A stretch of 59,902 nucleotides of DNA from JBFWIW01 sp050253535 (lineage in GTDB: Bacteria > Bacillota > Clostridia > Oscillospirales > Oscillospiraceae), in contig JBFWIW010000010.1 in assembly GCA_050253535.1 (NCBI GenBank), forward strand, positions 1 through 59,902, in the 5' to 3' direction. Below the pieces are notes generated by a model. It saw nothing but the letters and a program-made list of their open reading frames with translations. It had not been told where the DNA came from and did not search any database. A program made the translations under genes and the position numbers. Position 1 is the stretch's first letter; each line of letters opens with the position of its first letter. Below, piece after piece: positions 1 through 8,724 of this stretch.

Positions 1-378
1 CAAATAAAAGATGAAAAACCGGAGGAGCTTTTCCGTATGTCATTGATCCGCGCTCATTTCCTCGAATCATTAGCTCCCCTGGCCGGAATGAGGAAGAGCA
101 AGGACGATCTGTTTATGCTGGGCCTTTTTTCACTTATGGACATTATGACTGATACCCCGATGTGCGATATCGTTGAACTGACACAGCTCAGCGAAAGTAT
201 ATCGTCTCCACTCGTGACAAATAAAGGCAAAAGCGCCGATCTCCTCGGCATTATTAAAAACTATGAACAGGGCAGCTGGATCAAAGCCTCGAACATTGCC
301 GGGAAATATGGGATATCCTCCCACGAGATTTTAAAGGTCTATCTTGATTCCGTGGAATGGGCGGACGATATGTTTTAG
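1..378 (+). CDS. C-terminal part of an EAL/HDOD-domain protein (partial)
   Basis: The reading frame is open from the first base, so this is the 3' end of a longer gene; the stop is TAG at 376-378. About 125 residues remain. The pattern (RARFLE-like RAHFLESLA start, LFMLGLFSLMDIM, a GLL-like segment, YEQGSW, and a final YLDSVEWAD) is what I know from the end of the HDOD half of YuxH/CdgJ-type proteins, in which a usually degenerate EAL c-di-GMP phosphodiesterase domain precedes HDOD. The EAL part lies outside the window, so activity cannot be judged. Its place beside a c-di-GMP-controlled flagellar locus suits a signalling role, which is inference. It converges with the SLH-protein gene across a shared hairpin. 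Confidence 0.7.
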   Translation, partial: QIKDEKPEELFRMSLIRAHFLESLAPLAGMRKSKDDLFMLGLFSLMDIMTDTPMCDIVELTQLSESISSPLVTNKGKSADLLGIIKNYEQGSWIKASNIAGKYGISSHEILKVYLDSVEWADDMF

Positions 379-383
379 TGAAG

Positions 384-510
384 CAGAGCGGCCTGTTTTC
401 CGCCCGGCGGCGTCATCCTCCCCGGTGGGCATCAGCCCGCTGTCATCGTCTGGCTTGCCGGACAAAAAAGATCCCCGCTTTATATTTTCATCGTCTTAGC
501 AGTATGATAC
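384..510 (+). repeat. Palindromic dispersed repeat, family 1, degenerate copy A
   Basis: Intergenic G+C-rich block whose core (GGCCTGTTTTCCGCCCGG, then a CAGCCCGC stretch and CTTGCCGGACAAAAA) also occurs at 34138-34284, 50787-50943 and, inverted, 54920-55082. The outer A+T-rich terminal inverted repeats seen in the other copies are decayed here. No open frame. It looks like a MITE-like or REP-like element; the limits are approximate. Confidence 0.6.
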
Positions 511-519
511 CTACGGTAT

Positions 520-570
520 AAAAGCGTGACGCGCCGCGTTTTAAAAAACGGGATGCGTCACGCTTTTATT
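520..570. terminator. Bidirectional hairpin terminator
   Basis: A 13-bp inverted repeat (AAAAGCGTGACGC at 520-532 with its complement at 555-567) has A residues on one side and T residues on the other. It can therefore terminate both the leftmost plus-strand gene and the minus-strand SLH-protein gene, which converge here. Confidence 0.75.
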
Positions 571-611
571 ATCCAGAAATAATAGATATGCGGCATTGTA
601 TGCGCCCGATA

Positions 612-3600
612 TTACATGGTCAGAACGCGGTATAAAATAACGGCCATTTCCGCCCTGCTCATTGTGTTCTTTGGGTTTAGCAGACCGTCGCTGCCGGTAA
701 TTATGCCGGCGTTTACCAGCGTGGCCGCCGGCTCTGCCGCGTACCCGGAAATGCTGCCGATATCGGCATAGCCTGCCAAATCTCCGGCGGAACCTTTGGT
801 CAGGGGCTCTCCCAGCGCCTCCAGCGTCCTTACTATGAGTACCATGGCGTCCTGCCTGGATAGGTCGGACGCGGGATAAAACATACCTCTGCTCCCCTGG
901 GCTATGCCAAGCGCTCTTGCGGAGGCCACCGCATCATAATAGTAGGCGTCCGGGGAGACATCGGTGAAGTTATCCGATGAGGATACGGACAGGTCAAAAG
1001 CTCTGCAGATCATCAGCATGAAGTCCCCGCGCGAAACCGGATCGCCCGGATTGAATTTTCCATTGCCGGTACCGGTCACAACGCCCTGGTTGTACAGGTA
1101 TATGACAGCCTCCTCGGCCCAGTAATAATTTGTGCTCACATCGGTAAAGGGATCTGCGTCCGGGTCTGAAACGGCAATACTGAGCTCGCCCGTATATGCC
1201 GTTCCGTCCGAAGTGCAGCAGGTATATGGAATAGTGACGGTGCCGACATAGCCGGTATTTGGCACGAATGTCACCTTGGAAAGCTGAGGAGAGGCGCTTT
1301 TGTAATACTTTGCCGACACCGAAACCTTTGACGTATAGTTTGATGAGGAAGTATAACCGTAATAGAGCTGACCGCAGGCGGAGGATGGAAGCGTAAATTT
1401 GACATAGTTCAGGGTATACCCCGTCTCATCTTCAAACGCTTCGATAAAATCATTGGCATCCAGTGTGACGGGCGTGTTTTTATCCGTCTTATAGCCAACC
1501 CGGCCGCCGTCGGAGTCGGAAACCGCAATGATAAGCGCAAATTCCGAAGAATCCCCGTCGCTGTTATAGGCGGTATATTCGATGGTAAGCGTGCCGGTAT
1601 AGCCGGAATCGGGGACAAACGCAACACGTGACAGATAGGGGTAGGCGCTCACATAATACTTTGCGGAGGATGTCACCCTGGTGTCATAGCTGCCATCCGA
1701 GCTGTAGCCGTAATAGAGCTTGCCGCAGGAAGATGACGGCAGGGTAAATTTCACATAAGAAAGCGTTTCCCCCGTCTGATCTTTGAAAGCGTCTCTGAAA
1801 TCAGAAGCGCCGAATGTCACTTCACCGAGAGAGGTGGTCTCATAATATACGGTGTCGGCATCACCGCCTACGGTTATCGTTATTCTTCCCGCGTAGCCCA
1901 TGCCGTTTGCGTCATAGCCTGTATAGACAATACTGAACGAACCTGAATAGCCCGATTTCGGCACAAAGGTGATGCCTGATATATAGGGAGATGCGTTTAC
2001 ATAATATTTTTTACCTGCCGACACTGCGGCGTCAAAAACAGAGGACGAGGTGTAATTGTAATAGAGCTTTCCATACGTTGCGGAAGGCAGGGATAATTCA
2101 ATGTAAGACAGCGCCGAGCCTCCCGTATTCGAATAAAATTTGCTGACAAAATCACCGGCCTTGAATTTAAGCGCAGTGTTGTAATCAGTTTTATAGGATA
2201 TGCTCCCGGAACTTGCCTGGCCTACGGCGAATTTAAGCTTGCCGATATACGCCGCTTTGCCCGCGCTGTAAACCGTGTATTTGACTTCCACCGTACCGAT
2301 ATAGTTTTCAGCCGGTACGAAAGTGATGTCGGAGATGTCGGGAGATGAGCCGTTATAATATTTGGTGGACGCGGAGACTTTTGTCCCTGTTGAAGTCTCT
2401 GAAGAATAGCTGTAATACAGCGCCCCGCTGGTTGACGCAGGCGGAGTGAATACGATATAAGACAAAACTGAACCGGTCACGCTGATGAATTCATCGGCAA
2501 AATCGTCGCCGGAGAGCTGTGTGGCGCCGTTTAACTTTGTTGTGTAGGACACAATGCCCGCCGGGCTGTCAACTGCGAAAATGACAAACTTGCCGCTGTA
2601 CCCGACGTTGTCCGAGGTGTAGCCTTTAAAGTTTATGGTAATAGCGCCTGTATAATCGTCACGGGGTACGAAAGTGACGTATGACAGATATGGCGAAGCG
2701 TAAACACAATATTTTTTATAAGAGGATACCGTGGAATCATAGTCCGATGAAGAGATGTAGTCATAATACAGCTTTCCGCACGAAGAATACGGGAGCGTAA
2801 ATTTAACATAGGACAGAGATTCGCCGGTAGCGTTTAAAAATGCATCGGCAAAGTCGGCCGCATCAAGCTGCAGATTTTGATTCTTGTCGATCGTATAGCT
2901 GAAGGTTCCGCCGCTGCTGTTGGAAACCGTTATGTATAAACTTCCGGAGACATAGGTCCCACTAGACGTAAATGCTTTATATGAAATGGTGGCGGTACCT
3001 GTATAATTGCTTGCGGGCACAAAGGTGACATATGACAGGTTTGGGCTTGAGCCTGTATAATACTTGGCTGTTGTCGTAACAGCCGTACCCGTTTTTGTTG
3101 ACAGGCTATAGTTGTAATACAGAGTTCCGCATGTTTTTGCGGGCAGCGTAAATGTGACATAGGAAAGCGTATATCCAGTTGCGTCTTTAAATTCCGAGCT
3201 GAAATCCGAAGCGTCCAACGTCAGGGGAATATTCATATCGGCGTCATAGTAGATCTTCCCGCCCGTTACAAACCGTACAGTATAGGATGCCGAGCCGGCC
3301 CACTCGGCCGAAGAGGCGGTACCGTCTGCCGTTGCCGTCCATGTAAAGGATACAGAGGCGCTGGTGCTGCCGCTTGCAGTAACAAGCCTGAGGTATTGTA
3401 TATAGTTATACGGAATAATTGCCCCTGTTGAAAGCTTGGCATTTGCCGTAATTGCCGGATAACCGCAATCGGTGTTTTTTGCAAGTGCAGCAGTCAGGCA
3501 GAGATAGCCGTCGGCGGAAGCGGGAATGGAACTGATTTTGATATAGGTAATGGATGCTGCCGACGGCGAATAGCTGAAATGAGACGGCAAAACGGTCCAT

Positions 3601-4715
3601 GTATTTCCTTTTGTCACCTTGGAGGATGCCGAATAGGAAGAAAGTGTGAGTGTTGTACTGGAAACAGTGATGGTTCCGGCCGCGCTTTGCGAATAGCCCG
3701 CGGCGTTTGCAACCCGCCAGGAAAATTTCGCGGTTCCGGCCGCCGCTGCTTTGAATGAAAGCTGCGAGACTTTACCGGCGTCGATTATGTTGGGTTTCGC
3801 GTCAGACAGGGCGTCTGACCCCAAGTACCATGTACCGTAATCGGTATCTGTGAACGTTATTTCCAAAGATTCAAGCGAGCCGCCGTTAAGGTCGTAAAAG
3901 TCGGGAAAGTCCATTGCCGAATAACCCAGCGAAGTTCCCGCATATGCGGAAGCTGAGAATGTACTTGCATTTGGGCACGCATATACCGAAATCGTCAGGA
4001 CAGCCGTGCCGACATAGTCTCCCGTTCCTTTCTCATAGGCGTCTATGTAATAGGAGACCTCTCCGACGGAAGACGCTGTAAAAGTGAGATCGCCGATAAA
4101 TTCACCGCTATTGTCTGTGCCGATTTCATTATCAAATGTATCGCCCGCTGAATAGCCAAGTGTTCCGGCAACAAGGTTGCTGCCTCTGACCACAATGCTC
4201 CCCAGGCTCTGTCCGTCGTTTTGCTTGTAATTTGCTTTAAAGACTGAGGAATCCAAGGTAATGGTATCGCCGGATTCAACATCCATATCGATCACCCCGG
4301 AAAAGGCTGCTTTGGTCTTTTCCGCGCGTTCGACCCTGACATAATAAGTCGTTGCGCTTTTCCCGGTGCCGTCCGCGTCGTCTATATTATTGAATGAGAC
4401 GGTAACGGCGATATAGCCGGCATTGTCAATGACGGCTATTCCGGGAGACGCGGGCACCGCGACGACAGACTTATATAACGTGTCGTTATAGGTTATATCA
4501 AGTCCGTTGACCAGGTCAACGGTGGACCCTGCGTAGTCAAAAGGAACAGTAAGCGTCACATAGCGTACGGAATCGGATAACGCTGCCGTATTGGTTTCGC
4601 TGTGGCCGATAGAGGTGAGGACGGAATCCTCATTTGCGGCGAGAGCCGGCTGAAAAAAAATGATAAGCGTAAATACGACAAGCAGAAAAGACGCAGTGCG
4701 TTTGAAATAACTCAA
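612..4715 (-). CDS. Large repeat-containing SLH-domain surface protein
   Basis: Predicted cell-surface protein of 1367 residues. I place the start at a TTG at 4713-4715, because GGAGGG lies 5 nt upstream; an in-frame TTG at 4751 lacks such a site. The N terminus is a clear signal peptide (basic start, hydrophobic segment ending PALA). Divergent beta-rich domains follow over about residues 20-500, then six tandem repeats of about 115-120 residues over about 500-1190, each with an LSYVxFTLP-like stretch, a (C)GxLYYxY motif and a YLSxVTFVP motif. The last 180 residues hold three S-layer homology motifs, which in this family bind pyruvylated wall polymers. A sigma-D-like promoter upstream suggests expression with late flagellar genes. 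The repeats could be adhesion modules; function is not shown by sequence. Confidence 0.85.
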   Translation of the reverse strand: MSYFKRTASFLLVVFTLIIFFQPALAANEDSVLTSIGHSETNTAALSDSVRYVTLTVPFDYAGSTVDLVNGLDITYNDTLYKSVVAVPASPGIAVIDNAGYIAVTVSFNNIDDADGTGKSATTYYVRVERAEKTKAAFSGVIDMDVESGDTITLDSSVFKANYKQNDGQSLGSIVVRGSNLVAGTLGYSAGDTFDNEIGTDNSGEFIGDLTFTASSVGEVSYYIDAYEKGTGDYVGTAVLTISVYACPNASTFSASAYAGTSLGYSAMDFPDFYDLNGGSLESLEITFTDTDYGTWYLGSDALSDAKPNIIDAGKVSQLSFKAAAAGTAKFSWRVANAAGYSQSAAGTITVSSTTLTLSSYSASSKVTKGNTWTVLPSHFSYSPSAASITYIKISSIPASADGYLCLTAALAKNTDCGYPAITANAKLSTGAIIPYNYIQYLRLVTASGSTSASVSFTWTATADGTASSAEWAGSASYTVRFVTGGKIYYDADMNIPLTLDASDFSSEFKDATGYTLSYVTFTLPAKTCGTLYYNYSLSTKTGTAVTTTAKYYTGSSPNLSYVTFVPASNYTGTATISYKAFTSSGTYVSGSLYITVSNSSGGTFSYTIDKNQNLQLDAADFADAFLNATGESLSYVKFTLPYSSCGKLYYDYISSSDYDSTVSSYKKYCVYASPYLSYVTFVPRDDYTGAITINFKGYTSDNVGYSGKFVIFAVDSPAGIVSYTTKLNGATQLSGDDFADEFISVTGSVLSYIVFTPPASTSGALYYSYSSETSTGTKVSASTKYYNGSSPDISDITFVPAENYIGTVEVKYTVYSAGKAAYIGKLKFAVGQASSGSISYKTDYNTALKFKAGDFVSKFYSNTGGSALSYIELSLPSATYGKLYYNYTSSSVFDAAVSAGKKYYVNASPYISGITFVPKSGYSGSFSIVYTGYDANGMGYAGRITITVGGDADTVYYETTSLGEVTFGASDFRDAFKDQTGETLSYVKFTLPSSSCGKLYYGYSSDGSYDTRVTSSAKYYVSAYPYLSRVAFVPDSGYTGTLTIEYTAYNSDGDSSEFALIIAVSDSDGGRVGYKTDKNTPVTLDANDFIEAFEDETGYTLNYVKFTLPSSACGQLYYGYTSSSNYTSKVSVSAKYYKSASPQLSKVTFVPNTGYVGTVTIPYTCCTSDGTAYTGELSIAVSDPDADPFTDVSTNYYWAEEAVIYLYNQGVVTGTGNGKFNPGDPVSRGDFMLMICRAFDLSVSSSDNFTDVSPDAYYYDAVASARALGIAQGSRGMFYPASDLSRQDAMVLIVRTLEALGEPLTKGSAGDLAGYADIGSISGYAAEPAATLVNAGIITGSDGLLNPKNTMSRAEMAVILYRVLTM

Positions 4716-4784
4716 ACTGTTCCCTCCATTCCAGTAATATATTTGCGACAAAGTCTATGCGAAAGACGCGGCTTCTAAATAATA

Positions 4785-4811
4785 TTATCGGTCACATTTT
4801 TACAGTACTTA
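4785..4811 (-). promoter_or_regulatory. Sigma-D (sigma-28) type promoter of the SLH-protein gene
   Basis: On the minus strand, TAAGTACT (4811-4804), an 11-nt spacer, then ACCGATAA (4792-4785) closely matches the TAAAGTTT-N11-GCCGATAA consensus. It lies about 70 nt upstream of the TTG start. Confidence 0.6.
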
Positions 4812-4835
4812 ACCGTTATCTATTAAAGTCGTAGT

Positions 4836-4865
4836 GCTGCCCACAGGAAATATCCTGTGGGCAGC
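4836..4865. terminator. Hairpin downstream of cheV
   Basis: Perfect 13-bp stem GCTGCCCACAGGA / TCCTGTGGGCAGC with a 4-base loop, placed after the cheV stop. No strong T run follows, so termination efficiency is uncertain; it may also protect the 3' end. Confidence 0.55.
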
Positions 4866-4923
4866 AACGCAGAGGATCGGTGATCCAGGCTTTATCAAAG
4901 CTGTACCGGCGTTTCAATTTAAT

Positions 4924-5847
4924 TTATTTTTGCACCGTATCACGGAGCAGCCCGTCGATAATACCGACCAGCTGGTTGATCTTAGGTTTTGAAAGCTGCG
5001 CTTCGGCGCCTACCTCCTGGCATTTCAGTTCCATCTGCTCGTCGATTATGGATGAAAATATCACCACCGGCAACTGTTTTAGAACCGGATCTTCCTTAAT
5101 GCGCTTCGTAAGATGCAGTCCGTCCATCTGCGGCATTTCAATGTCTGTGATCACACACGCCACATAGCTTCTCAGATCCTTTCCCCCGTCCTTCGCTTTA
5201 AACCCGTCGAGCATGTTCCATGCTTCGGCGCCGTTCGTAACCGACAGAATGTTGTTGTACCCCGCCTTGTGAAGTGATTCGTTTATCAGTTTCCTCAGGA
5301 GGATCGAATCCTCGGCGATAAGGATCGTTTTTTCGCAGAGACCGTTCTTCTGCCTTTCGTCGAGTTCCGTGAGTTTTATTCCCGTATCCGGACTTATATC
5401 ATAGGTTATTTTTTCAAAATCGAGAATTGCGATTATTTTTTTGCCGATTTTAACAATGCCGGTGACGATTCCTTCTCCTCCGCCGCTGATGATACTGTCC
5501 GGCTTTTCAACGTCCGCCCATGAAAAGCGGTGAATACTCTCCACCCCGTGTACATGAAAGGCAACCTTCATACTGTTAAAGGAGGTTATGATATAAATAT
5601 CCCTTTCAACATTGTCCGACTCAGGCAGTCCAAGATATGACGAGAGGTTCAAAACCGTGTACAGCTCGTCCCTTGGCTGAAACACACCCTCTACGCAGGG
5701 GTGCGAATTGGGCAGACTTCTGACATTATTGTACTGCATAAGTTCTTTAACCTTGGCTACGTTTATGCCATAACTGTTTCCCGCTATAGTAAACTCCAGA
5801 ACTTCCAGCTCATTTGTTCCCGTCTCCAGCAAAATGTTACTATTCAT
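4924..5847 (-). CDS. cheV: Chemotaxis coupling/response-regulator protein CheV
   Basis: Hybrid adaptor of 307 residues, working at the receptor array. Residues 13-165 are a CheW-like domain, which docks on receptors and CheA. Residues 174-305 are a receiver domain with the acidic pair at E179/D180, the probable phosphoacceptor D235 in TDIEMPQMDG, and a conserved lysine in LSKPK. In B. subtilis, phosphorylated CheV promotes adaptation. AAAGGG lies 8 nt before the ATG. It is the last gene of the fliL-fliM-fliY-cheV segment, a slot often filled by cheY in related fla/che operons; here cheY is in the separate plus-strand cheC operon. Confidence 0.92.
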   Translation of the reverse strand: MNSNILLETGTNELEVLEFTIAGNSYGINVAKVKELMQYNNVRSLPNSHPCVEGVFQPRDELYTVLNLSSYLGLPESDNVERDIYIITSFNSMKVAFHVHGVESIHRFSWADVEKPDSIISGGGEGIVTGIVKIGKKIIAILDFEKITYDISPDTGIKLTELDERQKNGLCEKTILIAEDSILLRKLINESLHKAGYNNILSVTNGAEAWNMLDGFKAKDGGKDLRSYVACVITDIEMPQMDGLHLTKRIKEDPVLKQLPVVIFSSIIDEQMELKCQEVGAEAQLSKPKINQLVGIIDGLLRDTVQK

Positions 5848-5907
5848 ATGATCGGCCCTTTCTCCAGCTCAGCGTTCAACGAAGGATTATTTTGTATTTA
5901 TGATGTA

Positions 5908-7173
5908 CTATGCGCTCTCGCCTCTGGTGACTATGTCGGTAATTCTCACGCCGTAATTTTCGTCAATAACTACGACCTCCCCACGGGCAATCCGCTTTCC
6001 GTTTACCATAACCTCCACAAGCTCCCCAGCCATTTTATCAAGGACGATAACAGAACCGACGCCCATATTCAGGATATCGTTTATGCTTTTTCTGGTTTTC
6101 CCCAATTCAACGGCAACCTGCAGCGGAATGTCTCCGATCAGTTCCATAGCAGCGCCCTGAGCCTGATCCTCACTGCCGATTTTCTCCTCTTCAAACGGTT
6201 CAAACTTCATCGGTGTTACATTTACCGTACGGGCTTTTTCCGCCTGTTCATTCGTCTTCCTGCGCATTGGCGCCTGAATATCCCCACCCGCCCTGACCGC
6301 GGCAGAAATATCTATTTTTTTCTCCGCCTGCCGAACCTCCGGAACAACGGCGTCGTGCGGTCCTGTAAGCGCCTTAGCCAACTGTTTTCCTGATTCGATT
6401 GACATTATCTGCATCAGTTCGCTTTTCAGCACCCCTTCAATTTCCATATCGAAACTCACCTTTATTGCAAGCTGCGAACCGTCAATAAAAGGACTGACAT
6501 CGGTTTCACTCCCCACCCATATTGCTTCCGGCGGAGTAATGTCTATCGGCACACCCAGCAAGTTGGAAAGCGACGTAGCGGATGAGCCTATCATCTGATT
6601 CATTATCTCGCTCATCGCACTCAGGTGTATTTCATCAAGCCCTGCGCCTGTGTTTGATGAACTCTCACTTCCCATTAAAAGGTCTGTGATAAGTATCGAA
6701 TCCTTTTCCTTCAGAATCAGGAGATTTTTACCATCCACGCCGTCTCTGTATTCCACTTTCACGATTACGAACGGAGATTTATACAGGGACAATACTTCTC
6801 CCGAAGTGTATACGCTGACCCGCGGAGTTGTAATTGTTACTCTGTGCCCAAGCAGCGTATACATGGTGGTTGCCGACGCACCCATACATATATTTCCAAT
6901 CTCGCCGAGGATGTCCTTTTCCTCATCGGTGAGATAATCGGCGCTTTTATCAAGCATTTTAAGCTCTTCATCAAGTTTGCCGAAGTCCTGTGCTTCACTG
7001 CCTTCGCCGCTCGAAGCATCTGCTCCCGGCACCGCAGCCGAAGAATCCGGGTTTTGCTGCAGATGCTTTGATTCATCCGCCTCGTCTTCCCGGCCGGTAT
7101 CCGCGTCTGACTGCTTATTGGGAACTTCCTGATTTAAAAGAGCGTCTATTTCGGCCTGCGATAGATTACTCAC
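5908..7173 (-). CDS. fliY: Flagellar switch protein and CheY-P phosphatase FliY
   Basis: C-ring component of 421 residues. The N terminus (SQAEIDALL) resembles the CheY-P-binding peptide of FliM. A linker rich in acidic and polar residues follows, then a CheC-like region with both phosphatase motifs of the type (D/S)xxxExxN: DILGEIGN near residue 105 and SAMSEIMN near residue 190. A FliN-type domain occupies about 345-415. With both motifs intact it is predicted to dephosphorylate CheY-P at the motor, beside CheC. The start is GTG at 7173 with AAAGGGAG upstream, and it overlaps the fliM stop by 8 nt, so translation is probably coupled. Confidence 0.93.
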   Translation of the reverse strand: MSNLSQAEIDALLNQEVPNKQSDADTGREDEADESKHLQQNPDSSAAVPGADASSGEGSEAQDFGKLDEELKMLDKSADYLTDEEKDILGEIGNICMGASATTMYTLLGHRVTITTPRVSVYTSGEVLSLYKSPFVIVKVEYRDGVDGKNLLILKEKDSILITDLLMGSESSSNTGAGLDEIHLSAMSEIMNQMIGSSATSLSNLLGVPIDITPPEAIWVGSETDVSPFIDGSQLAIKVSFDMEIEGVLKSELMQIMSIESGKQLAKALTGPHDAVVPEVRQAEKKIDISAAVRAGGDIQAPMRRKTNEQAEKARTVNVTPMKFEPFEEEKIGSEDQAQGAAMELIGDIPLQVAVELGKTRKSINDILNMGVGSVIVLDKMAGELVEVMVNGKRIARGEVVVIDENYGVRITDIVTRGESA

Positions 7174-8158
7174 TTTCTTCTTCTCCCTTTATAATTTCAG
7201 TGATTTTTACAGCATATTTTGAACCTTTTGTACCGATGGAGGCTCGAAATTTCGGTAAATTCTGAAGTATTACCCTGACGGGCTCCCCCATCTTATGTTC
7301 AAGCTGAATCACATCGCCAACCTTGAGGTCTGAGATATCCTCCACCGTAGCTGTGGTATCGTTAAAAAGCACGTGGACATTTACCTCGGAATTTAATATT
7401 TTTTTACTCACTGTTTCGGTGGCGGGCGTCACTTTTCTTATCTGAACCCCCGAATACCACGATCTGGTGTTGAGCTGCTTTGCCACGGGTTCAATGGCCA
7501 TATGCGGCAGGCAGAAGCTGATTATACCGACGTCGTTTCCAAGCTTGACGTTCATCGTTACAAGCGCAACCGGCTCATTTATGTCAACAATCTGTGCAAA
7601 CTGACTGCTTGTTTCAATGCGCTCAAGCCGTGAACGCACCCTTATAACTTTCATCCATGCTTCATCAAAGAAACCGAGCATCTGCTTAATTATGCGTTCC
7701 AGTATGGCAAGTTCAATCTCGGTGAACGCCCTTTTACTTTCCGAACTTGCGTTAACTCCGCCGAGAAGGCGGCTGACTATAGCGTCTGCGACCTCGGATG
7801 ATAATTGTATAAGTATTGAACCTTCCATGGGCGGAGCGCTGACAATTGCCAGGATCACAGGCGTCGGCAGCGCGTTGTTAAACTCATAGAACGACAGCTC
7901 TTCAATCGGCAACGTATCTATTTCGCAGTTGACACGCAATATCCCCGACAGATAACTTGACAAAAACTGTACATAATTAGTCATGACAATATTAATTGTG
8001 CGTATCTGTTCTTTTGGAAAACGATTTGCCGTTTTAAAGTCATACGGTTTGATATTAGAAGTGTCTACAGGTCCGACAAGCTTATCAGGACTGCTTTCCC
8101 CCAAGGTAAGTTCGCTCAGCAGGGCATCAATTTCAGACTGGGACAAAACTTCATTCAA
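7166..8158 (-). CDS. fliM: Flagellar motor switch protein FliM
   Basis: C-ring protein of 330 residues; binding of CheY-P at its N terminus changes motor rotation. It has the canonical N-terminal VLSQSEIDALLSEL peptide, a CheC-like middle domain (about 50-230) and a C-terminal SpoA/FliN-like domain ending in a VKITEII-like strand. I chose a TTG start at 8158 (reading MNEVLSQSE) because AGAGG lies 8 nt upstream; an in-frame GTG at 8167 would overlap that ribosome site. It sits between fliL and fliY and overlaps fliY. Confidence 0.93.
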   Translation of the reverse strand: MNEVLSQSEIDALLSELTLGESSPDKLVGPVDTSNIKPYDFKTANRFPKEQIRTINIVMTNYVQFLSSYLSGILRVNCEIDTLPIEELSFYEFNNALPTPVILAIVSAPPMEGSILIQLSSEVADAIVSRLLGGVNASSESKRAFTEIELAILERIIKQMLGFFDEAWMKVIRVRSRLERIETSSQFAQIVDINEPVALVTMNVKLGNDVGIISFCLPHMAIEPVAKQLNTRSWYSGVQIRKVTPATETVSKKILNSEVNVHVLFNDTTATVEDISDLKVGDVIQLEHKMGEPVRVILQNLPKFRASIGTKGSKYAVKITEIIKGEEESE

Positions 8159-8185
8159 GCATTTCACCTCTTAGTACGGATAACT

Positions 8186-8590
8186 TTACTGCATTACAAA
8201 ATCGTTAAAATATACTGTGACAATATCGTCAATACCCAGCGCCGAATTCAGATTATCCGTAATGTCCGTTCTGAGCCTGTCCTGAATATCCTCGCTGAGG
8301 ATATCTTCTTCGGTAAGCGATCTCAGCTCAAAAATTATTTTATCACGGATAATATACTCGTTCTCCTCAAGCGTACTTTCAAGCTTGTCCGTATTCAGCG
8401 CAAGCACGACGGTCACTTTCAGTAGACTGTCGCTGTCCTTTACGTTCGTAACGAAATAGTCTCCCGGCACATAGGAATAAAGTTTTTCATCCTGCGTTTC
8501 ACCGCCGCCTCCGCGAAAAACAAAAAAATACAGCGCTCCAGCGGTGATTACTATTACAGCAATAATTAGCAACAAGACCTTTTTTTTCAT
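8186..8590 (-). CDS. fliL: Flagellar basal body-associated protein FliL
   Basis: Single-pass membrane protein of 134 residues that associates with stators around the basal body. MKKK is followed by a transmembrane segment at about 5-25, a glycine-rich stretch, then the FliL domain with the usual ending DIVTVYFNDFVMQ. The true start is the ATG at 8590: an upstream in-frame extension reads through the conserved leader element and is not protein-like. GTGAGG 5 nt before the ATG is the ribosome site, directly behind the terminal hairpin of the leader. Confidence 0.88.
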   Translation of the reverse strand: MKKKVLLLIIAVIVITAGALYFFVFRGGGGETQDEKLYSYVPGDYFVTNVKDSDSLLKVTVVLALNTDKLESTLEENEYIIRDKIIFELRSLTEEDILSEDIQDRLRTDITDNLNSALGIDDIVTVYFNDFVMQ

Positions 8591-8724
8591 ATAGACCTCA
8601 CATGCGCCCACGCGCACAAATAGTTTTGAAAGACTCCCGTGCATGGGATACTTTTATCCCTCATTTTCGGTTGCCGGGGCCGCGAGAAAATGGGACATCA
8701 AACGTTAGTGTGTTTTTTCACACT
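8591..8724 (-). ncRNA. Conserved structured leader, copy upstream of fliL
   Basis: Read on the minus strand, this element has four hairpins. H1 is AGTGTG/CACACT, starting within the motB stop codon. H2 is a long stem (TCCCATTTTC with GAAAATGAGGGA) enclosing a G+C-rich loop. H3 is CCC/GGG around ATGCAC. H4 is TGCGC-GTGG-GCGCA, immediately before the fliL ribosome site. The last 46 nt are nearly identical in the leaders of flgD and pilZ and similar in flgM. Hairpin stems vary with compensation between copies. It is probably an RNA regulatory element; the ligand or protein partner is unknown. Confidence 0.7.

Noticed and set aside
1140..3240. CRISPR-like or tandem DNA repeat array
   Set aside because: The periodicity is that of protein repeats of about 350 bp in the SLH protein, diverged at DNA level, not short direct repeats with spacers.
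5701..6393. 230-codon plus-strand frame opposite cheV-fliY
   Set aside because: It is antisense to two well-supported genes and shows no domain or plausible ribosome site.
8591..8724. SAM-I-like CCGGCAACC string in the fliL leader
   Set aside because: The string is isolated; no four-way junction, kink-turn or other SAM-I blocks accompany it, and the other leaders lack it in that form.
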